Source: JANNHP01 sp031404455
GTDB taxonomy: Bacteria > Planctomycetota > JAJSAM01 > JAJVHW01
Assembly (NCBI GenBank): GCA_031404455.1
Contig: JANNHP010000463.1
Span: forward strand, 1-5,722
Reading direction: 5' to 3'
Length of the DNA stretch: 5,722 nucleotides
Below, piece after piece: positions 1 through 5,155 of the stretch. How positions within the stretch are numbered: position 1 is the first letter of the stretch; every line of letters starts with the position of its first letter. Position numbers and translations under genes: made by a program. A model generated the notes under the pieces. It was not told where the DNA came from. It ran no database searches and was given only the letters and a program-made list of their open reading frames with translations.

Positions 1-416
1 GTCGTGAAGTGCGCCGACGTCGCGTCCGGGTCGAAGCCGATCAGCTTCGTCAGCGCGCGCAGCGTGTGCCGCTCGATCTCGTTCGCCGCGGGCGAGTGCG
101 ACCACACGGCCATCTGCGGGTTGACGACCGCCGCGAGCGACTCAGCGGCGACCGCCGCGGGCACGACGCTCGGGTTGAAGAGCCCGAAGTACCGCGGGTG
201 CGTGACGTGGACGTTCCAGCGGCGCAGCATCGACGCGACGTCCCCGAGCACGTCGCCCGCGTCCCGCGGCGCGACGAAGTCGTACGTCGCGAGGTGTTTT
301 CGGATCTCGGGAGACGACGCGCGCTGCGACACCGGCGCGTCGCGGATCGTCGATTCGAAGTCGGCGGCCTCGCGGGCGACGCGGGTCAGGAGGTCCGCGG
401 CGGTCGGCTCGGTCAT
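1..416 (-). CDS. PLP-dependent group II decarboxylase-family enzyme, N-terminal part (runs off the left edge)
   Basis: The minus strand is open from an ATG at 416-414 to the window edge, giving 138 complete codons. The protein starts MTEPTAADLL. Residues 1-65 are a helical N-terminal arm. Residues 73-82 read HPRYFGLFNP, and residues 99-118 hold NPQMAVWSHSPAANEIERH. These two blocks are characteristic of the N-terminal region of the pyridoxal-dependent decarboxylase family (aromatic-L-amino-acid and glutamate decarboxylase type, often annotated as aspartate aminotransferase family). The PLP-binding lysine and cofactor contacts lie outside the window, so the substrate, and whether it is a decarboxylase at all, cannot be told. 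The ATG has no Shine-Dalgarno sequence, and a -10-like TAGCGT ends only 6 nt upstream, which fits a leaderless mRNA. The gene is divergent from the TPR-like gene across 55 bp. The family call is firm; the exact enzyme is unknown. Confidence 0.87.
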   Translation of the reverse strand, partial: MTEPTAADLLTRVAREAADFESTIRDAPVSQRASSPEIRKHLATYDFVAPRDAGDVLGDVASMLRRWNVHVTHPRYFGLFNPSVVPAAVAAESLAAVVNPQMAVWSHSPAANEIERHTLRALTKLIGFDPDATSAHFT

Positions 417-422
417 CGGCGT

Positions 423-428
423 ACGCTA
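423..428 (-). promoter_or_regulatory. Candidate -10 box for the PLP-enzyme gene (leaderless start)
   Basis: Read on the minus strand this is TAGCGT, inside the palindrome GCTAGC. A start site about 7 nt downstream would fall at or next to the A of the ATG at 416, leaving no leader. No good -35 is visible. The expected -35 region overlaps the -10-like box of the divergent gene. This is an inference from position and a degenerate hexamer only. Confidence 0.35.
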
Positions 429-447
429 GCCGACGCATCGGGTCCGC

Positions 448-453
448 TACACT
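448..453 (+). promoter_or_regulatory. Candidate -10 box (TACACT) for the TPR-like gene
   Basis: TACACT lies 18 nt before the ATG at 472. The implied start site near 460 falls just before the ribosome binding site, giving a leader of about 12 nt. No convincing -35 is seen 16-18 bp upstream. Confidence 0.4.
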
Positions 454-460
454 CGCGCAC

Positions 461-466
461 GGAGGG
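461..466 (+). promoter_or_regulatory. Ribosome binding site of the TPR-like gene
   Basis: GGAGGG is a strong Shine-Dalgarno sequence, with a 5-nt spacer to the ATG at 472. It fixes that start. Confidence 0.75.
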
Positions 467-471
467 ATCAC

Positions 472-1395
472 ATGACGCTCGACGAGTTCGTCTCCCAGGG
501 CTGGAAGGACCACGCGACCGACGCGGCGGGCGTCTTCGCGCGACTGCCGGAAGGCGTCGGTCTCATCACCGAGGCGAAGCAACTGCCCGCGCTCGCGGCT
601 CTCACCGTCCACGTCGCGGGCGAGCACCTCGGGCGGTGGAACGAGGGAATCGCCCTGCTGGAGCGCCTCGAGAAACTGCCCGTGTTCGATGCGGCGACCG
701 CCGCGGGTCAGCTCGTCATGAGATCGAAAGCCGTGCTCCACCATTGCGCAGGAGACCGCGACGCGGAGGCGCGGGCGTTCGCCGCGGGGCGGAGCGGCGG
801 AGACATCCCCGAGGCGTCGGACCGTATCCGCGTGCTCGCCGTGGCCGCGTCGGCGCTCGCCTATCAGAAGCGTCTGGACGAGGCGCGCGCGGACTTCGAG
901 GAGTGCGTGAAGCTCGCGGCGTACGGTCCGAAGGCGACGGACCCGGCCGCGCGCGCGCTCGCCGTCACCGCGCACAACATCGCCGTCGAGTTCGAGAACC
1001 GCGCGGAGCTCACCAAGGACGAGCGGGCGCTGATGATCCGCGCGGCGTACGTGTCGCGGGACTTCTGGAAGATCGCGGGCGGATGGACGGAGGCGGAGCG
1101 CGCGGAGTACCGACTCGCGATGTCGCACATCAAGGCCGGCGACGCCGCGGCGGCGGTGCGTCACGCGACGCAGTGCCGCAAGATCGTCGAGGAGAACGGC
1201 TCGGACGCCGGGGAGCTGGCGTTCGCCCGCGAGGCGCTGTCGCGCGCGAAGCTGGCGGGCGGCGATCTCGCCGGCGCGCGGTACGAGCGCGACGCGATGG
1301 CCGCGGTCGTTCCGACGATCGCGGACGAGGGCTTCCGATCGTCCGTGGCGGAGGAACTGACGAAGCTCGACTCGGCGCTCGCTGCGACGGCCTGA
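472..1395 (+). CDS. TPR-like helical repeat protein, function unknown
   Basis: This encodes 307 residues beginning MTLDEFVSQGW. There is no signal peptide or membrane segment, so the protein is probably cytoplasmic. It is almost entirely alpha-helical and rich in Ala, Glu and Arg. Helix pairs with TPR-like spacing occur at about residues 41-68 (centred on GEHLGRWNEGIALLERL), 118-149 (ALAYQKRLDEARADFEECV), 211-240 (AEYRLAMSHIKAGDAAAAV) and 247-276 (LSRAKLAGGDLAGARYERDA). The third, with its A-x3-KAGD-x3-A pattern, is the best match to the tetratricopeptide consensus. TPR proteins are usually protein-interaction scaffolds, but no partner is indicated here. The ATG is supported by GGAGGG 5 nt upstream. 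The gene diverges from the PLP enzyme and converges on the small lipoprotein gene, so it is probably transcribed alone. The coding call is firm, the TPR call moderate, and no specific function can be given. Confidence 0.85.
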   Translation: MTLDEFVSQGWKDHATDAAGVFARLPEGVGLITEAKQLPALAALTVHVAGEHLGRWNEGIALLERLEKLPVFDAATAAGQLVMRSKAVLHHCAGDRDAEARAFAAGRSGGDIPEASDRIRVLAVAASALAYQKRLDEARADFEECVKLAAYGPKATDPAARALAVTAHNIAVEFENRAELTKDERALMIRAAYVSRDFWKIAGGWTEAERAEYRLAMSHIKAGDAAAAVRHATQCRKIVEENGSDAGELAFAREALSRAKLAGGDLAGARYERDAMAAVVPTIADEGFRSSVAEELTKLDSALAATA

Positions 1396-1401
1396 ACGCG
1401 G

Positions 1402-1444
1402 CCGTGTCCCCGCGGAGTCGGGGCGAGCCGCGAGCGGGGGACGG
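1402..1444. terminator. Hairpin region between convergent genes, possible bidirectional terminator
   Basis: The 67 bp between two convergent stop codons can fold in two ways. A simple hairpin pairs CCCCG (1408-1412) with CGGGG (1419-1423) around a 6-nt loop. A longer imperfect one pairs GTCCCC (1406-1411) with GGGGAC (1437-1442), with GCGG/CCGC (1412-1415/1428-1431) inside it. Neither has a U-tract, so an intrinsic terminator is not proven. Position between convergent genes is the main argument. Confidence 0.4.
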
Positions 1445-1462
1445 ACGGCGCCGGCGCAACGA

Positions 1463-1639
1463 TCAGCGGTTCGGACGGCTCGCGTCGAGGGGCCGCTTGA
1501 AGTCGCTGCGCGGATTGCTGTACTCGGCGTCGGCCCGATCCGCCGCCGACGGAAGATCGTCGCCGTGGCTGACGATCGAGCACCCGGCGGTGGCCGAGAT
1601 CGCGACGGCGAGGACGAGGGACAGACAGGGACGTCGCAT
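1463..1639 (-). CDS. Small (58-residue) lipoprotein, function unknown
   Basis: This reads on the minus strand from an ATG at 1639-1637 to a TGA at 1465-1463. The N-terminus is MRRPCLSLVLAVAISATAGC: a basic n-region, a hydrophobic core (residues 6-17) and a lipobox TAGC with Cys20 as the expected acylated residue. The mature part is only about 38 residues, hydrophilic and rich in Asp, Ser and Arg, with a Tyr at 40 and SDFKRPLD near the end, and probably little folded structure. An in-frame ATG six codons upstream (1657) would put charged residues before the signal and overlaps the GGAG ribosome binding site 8 nt before the chosen start, so I prefer 1639. It is convergent with the TPR-like gene and divergent from the larger lipoprotein gene. 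I do not recognise a family. Short length lowers confidence; the complete signal plus lipobox raises it. Confidence 0.72.
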   Translation of the reverse strand: MRRPCLSLVLAVAISATAGCSIVSHGDDLPSAADRADAEYSNPRSDFKRPLDASRPNR

Positions 1640-1647
1640 GGTGGGTT

Positions 1648-1651
1648 CTCC
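1648..1651 (-). promoter_or_regulatory. Ribosome binding site that sets the small lipoprotein start
   Basis: GGAG on the minus strand lies 8 nt before the ATG at 1639. It overlaps the rival upstream ATG region (1657-1655 and just downstream), which argues for the shorter product. Confidence 0.55.
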
Positions 1652-1711
1652 ATCCACGGAATGCGCGAGCCCGGTGCGTCATTGCAGCGGCGTCTTCCAG
1701 CGCTCGACGGC

Positions 1712-1741
1712 TTGCCACCTGCCGCCCGCATCGCGTAGGCT
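1712..1741 (+). promoter_or_regulatory. Sigma70-like promoter for the 321-residue lipoprotein
   Basis: TTGCCA (1712-1717) and TAGGCT (1736-1741) are separated by 18 bp. This is the best -35/-10 pair in the window. Transcription would start near 1748, giving a leader of about 24 nt that contains the GGAGG at 1757-1761. Confidence 0.5.
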
Positions 1742-1771
1742 CCGCGCCCACGTTTCGGAGGCGGAGCGACG

Positions 1772-2737
1772 ATGAGACGGAACCCCGGCAGGTCAATCTT
1801 CGCGTGGGCGCTGCGCCTCGCGCTCGTGCTCGTCGTCGCGAGCGGATGCCACTCCTGCTCGTTCCTCGATCCGATCGGCGCGATCTTCGCCGGCCACTTC
1901 AAGAGGTCCGCGAAGGCGCCGGAGGGCGGCCACTACCTCGGCCTCAAGGCGAAGAAGAGCGGCGCCGGGGCGACGGTCCGTCCCAACCGCGAGCTGTGGA
2001 AACCGTTCCGCCTCGAGACGACGCTCGGCCTCTTCGACGACGATCACGCCGACCTCGGCGCGGACGGCTCGTTCGGCGTCTCCGTCCTGCAGTCGGGAGG
2101 GATCGGGGCCTTCTACATCGTCCAGGTGAAGCGCTCCGGCGCCGGCATCGTGATCGAGACGGGCACGGGCGGCGCGCCGCTCGGCACGCTGACGATCCCG
2201 GACTCGACCTCCGCGGACGTCGTCATCGAGTCCGTCGGCGGCCTCGTCGTGTTCTCCGGGCGCAGGCGCGGCGACGCGAACTACACGCCCATCGCGAGCG
2301 CGGTCGCGGCGTCCGCGGGCCCGTACCAGGCGTCGCTCGACGTCGGCGGTATCCCGAAGGGCACCATCGTCGGGTACGCCCGCGCTCGGCTGACCGCGAA
2401 CGGCGCACGGCCGTCGCCGACCGCGACGCAGTCCGCGCGCGAGACGATCTGGACCGCGATCGACGCCCTCATGGAATCGATGTACGCAATCGACGAGGCG
2501 GTGCCGGACCGCACGTCGGCCGGGGACCAGATCGACCTCGCGGTCGCTCGCCTCGACGCGGCGCTCGCGATGGATCTCTCCGAACTCCCGGGCGCGGCGA
2601 AGAAGCTGAAGTCGACGAGGAAGAAGGCTGCCGCCCTCGTCGCCGGGACGCGCGGCACGAAGTCCGTGAACTCGGTGCTGAAAGGGCTCCAGGCGGTCGT
2701 CAAGCTCGCGGGCCAGGCCGCCGACCCCGAGCGCTGA
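1772..2737 (+). CDS. Lipoprotein with beta-rich central region and helical C-terminus, function unknown
   Basis: This encodes 321 residues. The N-terminus has an Arg-rich n-region (MRRNPGR), a hydrophobic core (about 10-22) and a lipobox ASGC with Cys26 as the predicted lipid anchor; a second Cys follows at 29. Ala at -3 of the lipobox is tolerated but not the commonest choice. Residues about 70-205 have alternating hydrophobic strands and Gly turns (for example FGVSVLQSG, AFYIVQVK, GIVIETG, DVVIESVGGLVVFSG). That pattern resembles a concanavalin-like or LamG-type beta-sandwich, though I see no diagnostic motif. Residues about 221-316 are helical, with a Lys-rich stretch (276-286), and resemble a small four-helix bundle. 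Export and membrane anchoring are well supported; function is not. The start is fixed by the signal peptide and by GGAGG at 1757-1761. A promoter lies just upstream, and the next gene has its own, so it is probably monocistronic. Confidence 0.85.
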   Translation: MRRNPGRSIFAWALRLALVLVVASGCHSCSFLDPIGAIFAGHFKRSAKAPEGGHYLGLKAKKSGAGATVRPNRELWKPFRLETTLGLFDDDHADLGADGSFGVSVLQSGGIGAFYIVQVKRSGAGIVIETGTGGAPLGTLTIPDSTSADVVIESVGGLVVFSGRRRGDANYTPIASAVAASAGPYQASLDVGGIPKGTIVGYARARLTANGARPSPTATQSARETIWTAIDALMESMYAIDEAVPDRTSAGDQIDLAVARLDAALAMDLSELPGAAKKLKSTRKKAAALVAGTRGTKSVNSVLKGLQAVVKLAGQAADPER

Positions 2738-2785
2738 TCTCCCGCCGCTGGGCTCCAAGGACGCGCCACGCCCGGTCGTTTCGCC

Positions 2786-2801
2786 CGCGAGACCGCTCGC
2801 G
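2786..2801. repeat. Short dyad upstream of the aconitase -10 box
   Basis: CGCGAG (2786-2791) and CTCGCG (2796-2801) form a perfect 6-bp inverted repeat around ACCG. It ends 4 bp before the TAGGAT at 2806. It could be an operator over the -35 region or a weak terminator for the preceding gene. Such short GC-rich dyads also arise by chance. Confidence 0.35.
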
Positions 2802-2805
2802 TCGC

Positions 2806-2811
2806 TAGGAT
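2806..2811 (+). promoter_or_regulatory. Candidate -10 box (TAGGAT) for aconitase
   Basis: TAGGAT keeps the TAnnAT core of a sigma70 -10 box and lies 41 nt before the ATG at 2853. The implied leader is about 34 nt. No clear -35 hexamer is seen; that region is occupied by the dyad at 2786-2801. Confidence 0.45.
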
Positions 2812-2852
2812 CCTGCGTTTCCCTCACTCCCACCCGCGCGAGGTTCCGACCC

Positions 2853-5126
2853 ATGGCCAAGGAGACCCCCACCGCCGACATCGCCCGCAAGGTGTACGCG
2901 GGACTCGCGGAGCGCCACGCGAAGGGGCGCAAGCTCTTCGGCCGGCCCCTGACGCTCGCGGAGAAGGTGCTCGTCTCGCACCTCTGCGACATCGACGCGA
3001 TGACGTCGCCGCCCACACGCAAGAAGCTGAACTGCGAGTTCGCGCCGGACCGCGTCGCCATGCAGGACGCGACCGCGCAGATGGCGATCCTCCAGTTCAT
3101 GCAGTCGGGGCGGAAATCGACGGCCGTGCCGTCCACGATCCACTGCGATCACCTGATCCAGGCGCGGCGCGGCGCGGGCGCGGACCTCGCCGAGGCGAGC
3201 GTGACGAACAAGGAGGTCTACGACTTCCTCGCCACCGCCGGAGCCAAGTACGGCATGGGCTTCTGGAAGCCGGGCGCGGGGATCATCCACCAGGTGGTGC
3301 TCGAGAACTACGCCTTCCCCGGCGCGATGATGATCGGCACCGACTCGCACACGCCGAACGCGGGCGGACTGGGCATGGTCGCGATCGGCGTCGGCGGCGC
3401 GGACGCGGTCGACGTGATGGTCGGCATGCCGTTCGACCTGCTCTGGCCCGGAAACATCGGCGTCAAGCTGACCGGGAAGCTCTCCGGCTGGGCCGCGCCG
3501 AAGGACGTGATCTTGAAGCTGATGGGCATCCTCACGGTCAAGGGCGGCACGAACTCGATCGTCGAGTTCTTCGGGCCGGGCTGCGAATCCATCTCGTGCA
3601 CGGGCAAGGCGACCGTCTGCAACATGGGCGCCGAGCACGGCGCGACGACGTCGATCTTCCCGTACGACAAGAAGATGGCAGCGTACCTCGCCGCGACGGG
3701 CCGCGCCGAGGTCGCGCGTCTCGCCGACACGCACGTCTCCGAACTGCGCGCCGACCCCGAGGTGTACGAGAGCCCCGAGAAGTTCTACGACCGCGTCGTC
3801 GAGATCGACCTCTCGACCCTCGAGCCGCAGGTCGTCGGTCCGCACACGCCGGACCTCGCGCGGCCCGTGTCGCAGATGAAGAACGACGTGGCGAAGAGCG
3901 GCTATCCCGACGAACTCACGTACGCGCTGATCGGCTCGTGCACGAACTCCTCCTACGAGGACATGGACCGCGCGACCGCGATCGCCCTGCAGGCCGCGAA
4001 GCTCGGACTCAAGGTGAAGACGCCGCTCCTCGTCACGCCCGGCTCCGACATGGTGGACCAGACGATCCGCCGCGACGGGCAGATGGCGGCACTCGAGGCG
4101 ATCGGCGCCACCGTGCTCGCGAATGCGTGCGGCCCGTGCATCGGCATGTGGAAGCGCGAGGACGCCGCGGCCGGCAAGGTCAACTCCATCGTCAACAGCT
4201 ACAACCGCAACTTCCCGGCGCGCAACGACGGCTTCGCGCTGACGAACTCGTTCATCACGAGTCCCGAACTCGTCGTCGCGATGGCGCTCGCGGGGCGCCT
4301 CTCGTTCAATCCGACGAACGACACCATCGCGACCGCCGACGGCAAACAGGTGCGCCTCCAGCCGCCGACGGGCGAAGAGCTTCCGAAGCGCGGCTTCGTC
4401 TCCGGCTTCTCCGGCTACCAGGCGCCCGCCGACGATCCGTCGAAGGTCGAGGTCATCGTCAGCCCGACGTCGGATCGCCTGCAGAAGCTGGCACCGTTCG
4501 CGAAGTGGGACGGCAACGACTTCGTGAAGATGCCGATCCTCTACCAGGCGGCCGGCAAGTGCACGACCGACCACATCAGCCAGGCGGGCCGCTGGCTGAA
4601 GTACCGCGGCCACCTCGACAAGATCAGCGACAACCTGCTCCTCGGCGCCATCAGCCGCTTCACGCAGAAGCCCGGCGACGCGCTGAACGTCACCGACGGA
4701 ACGCGCGGCACGCCCGCCGCGGTCGCGCGCGACTACAAGTCGAAGGCGATCTCGTTCGTGATCATCGGCGACGAAAACTACGGTGAGGGATCGTCGCGCG
4801 AGCACGCCGCGATGGAGCCCCGCTACCTCGGCGGCAAGGCCGTGATCGCGCGGAGCTTCGCGCGCATCCACGAGACGAACCTGAAGAAGCAGGGCATGCT
4901 CCCGCTGACGTTCGCGGACGCGGCGGACTACGACCGGGTCCGCGAGGACGACCGCGTGTCTTTCCTGGGGCTCGCTGCGCTGGCCCCAGGAAAGACAGTA
5001 GACGGCGTGTTCCATCACGCGGACGGGACCGAGTCGCGGTTCGAGGCGAATCACTCGATGACGGCGAAGCAGATCGAGTGGTTCCGGGGAGGCGGCGCGC
5101 TCAACGTCATGGGGTCGCGGGCGTAG
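2853..5126 (+). CDS. acn: Aconitate hydratase, mitochondrial-type [4Fe-4S] enzyme
   Basis: This is a complete 757-residue aconitase that interconverts citrate and isocitrate via cis-aconitate in the TCA cycle, in the cytoplasm. It aligns from end to end with eukaryotic mitochondrial aconitase (ACO2) rather than the longer AcnA/IRP type (about 890 residues) or AcnB. Cluster ligands are Cys363 (in IGSCTNSS), Cys426 and Cys429 (in ACGPCIG); their 63- and 3-residue spacing equals that of pig/human Cys358, 421 and 424. Active-site residues are present: Asp99-His100 (HCDH), Asp164-Ser165-His166 (DSHTPN), Arg452 and Arg457 (SYNRNF, ARND), Arg585 (KYRGHL), and Ser647 with Arg649 (GEGSSREH). Domains 1-3 span roughly residues 1-500, and the swivelling domain 4 about 540-757. 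The ATG at 2853 gives the expected N-terminus, with a modest GAGG at 2840-2843. Residues 702-715 are encoded by a perfect inverted repeat of odd codon use, without changing the protein length. No TCA neighbours are nearby. Confidence 0.98.
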   Translation: MAKETPTADIARKVYAGLAERHAKGRKLFGRPLTLAEKVLVSHLCDIDAMTSPPTRKKLNCEFAPDRVAMQDATAQMAILQFMQSGRKSTAVPSTIHCDHLIQARRGAGADLAEASVTNKEVYDFLATAGAKYGMGFWKPGAGIIHQVVLENYAFPGAMMIGTDSHTPNAGGLGMVAIGVGGADAVDVMVGMPFDLLWPGNIGVKLTGKLSGWAAPKDVILKLMGILTVKGGTNSIVEFFGPGCESISCTGKATVCNMGAEHGATTSIFPYDKKMAAYLAATGRAEVARLADTHVSELRADPEVYESPEKFYDRVVEIDLSTLEPQVVGPHTPDLARPVSQMKNDVAKSGYPDELTYALIGSCTNSSYEDMDRATAIALQAAKLGLKVKTPLLVTPGSDMVDQTIRRDGQMAALEAIGATVLANACGPCIGMWKREDAAAGKVNSIVNSYNRNFPARNDGFALTNSFITSPELVVAMALAGRLSFNPTNDTIATADGKQVRLQPPTGEELPKRGFVSGFSGYQAPADDPSKVEVIVSPTSDRLQKLAPFAKWDGNDFVKMPILYQAAGKCTTDHISQAGRWLKYRGHLDKISDNLLLGAISRFTQKPGDALNVTDGTRGTPAAVARDYKSKAISFVIIGDENYGEGSSREHAAMEPRYLGGKAVIARSFARIHETNLKKQGMLPLTFADAADYDRVREDDRVSFLGLAALAPGKTVDGVFHHADGTESRFEANHSMTAKQIEWFRGGGALNVMGSRA
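4957..4997. repeat. Perfect 15-bp inverted repeat inside the aconitase gene
   Basis: The left arm TGTCTTTCCTGGGGC (4957-4971) and right arm GCCCCAGGAAAGACA (4983-4997) are exact reverse complements around an 11-nt loop, TCGCTGCGCTG. The loop itself can form a short GC/GC inner stem. It encodes about residues 702-715 (VSFLGLAALAPGKT) in the swivelling domain. The arms and the codon after them use TCT, CCA, ACA and GTA. By eye, TCT, CCA and GTA occur nowhere else in the gene and ACA only once more. Confidence 0.9.
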
Positions 5127-5155
5127 GCGGGCGCTGCGGGGTGTCCGACCTTTGC

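Noticed and set aside
9..1775. A 588-codon plus frame and a 586-codon minus frame (142-1902) spanning several genes
   Set aside because: Both are Arg-rich low-complexity translations that overlap recognisable genes on both strands; long stop-free frames are expected at this GC content.
4957..4997. The acn palindrome as an in-frame mobile insertion
   Set aside because: The protein segment has the same length as human ACO2 (compared from memory), so nothing was inserted; rewriting or replacement fits better.
2805..5054. A 749-codon minus-strand open frame opposite aconitase
   Set aside because: It is an antisense shadow: the plus frame is a full aconitase with all catalytic residues, while the minus translation is Arg/Asp/Val-rich low-complexity sequence typical of GC-rich antisense frames.
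4957..5126. The acn palindrome as an intrinsic terminator
   Set aside because: It is followed by AGTAGACGG with no U-tract and lies well inside the reading frame.
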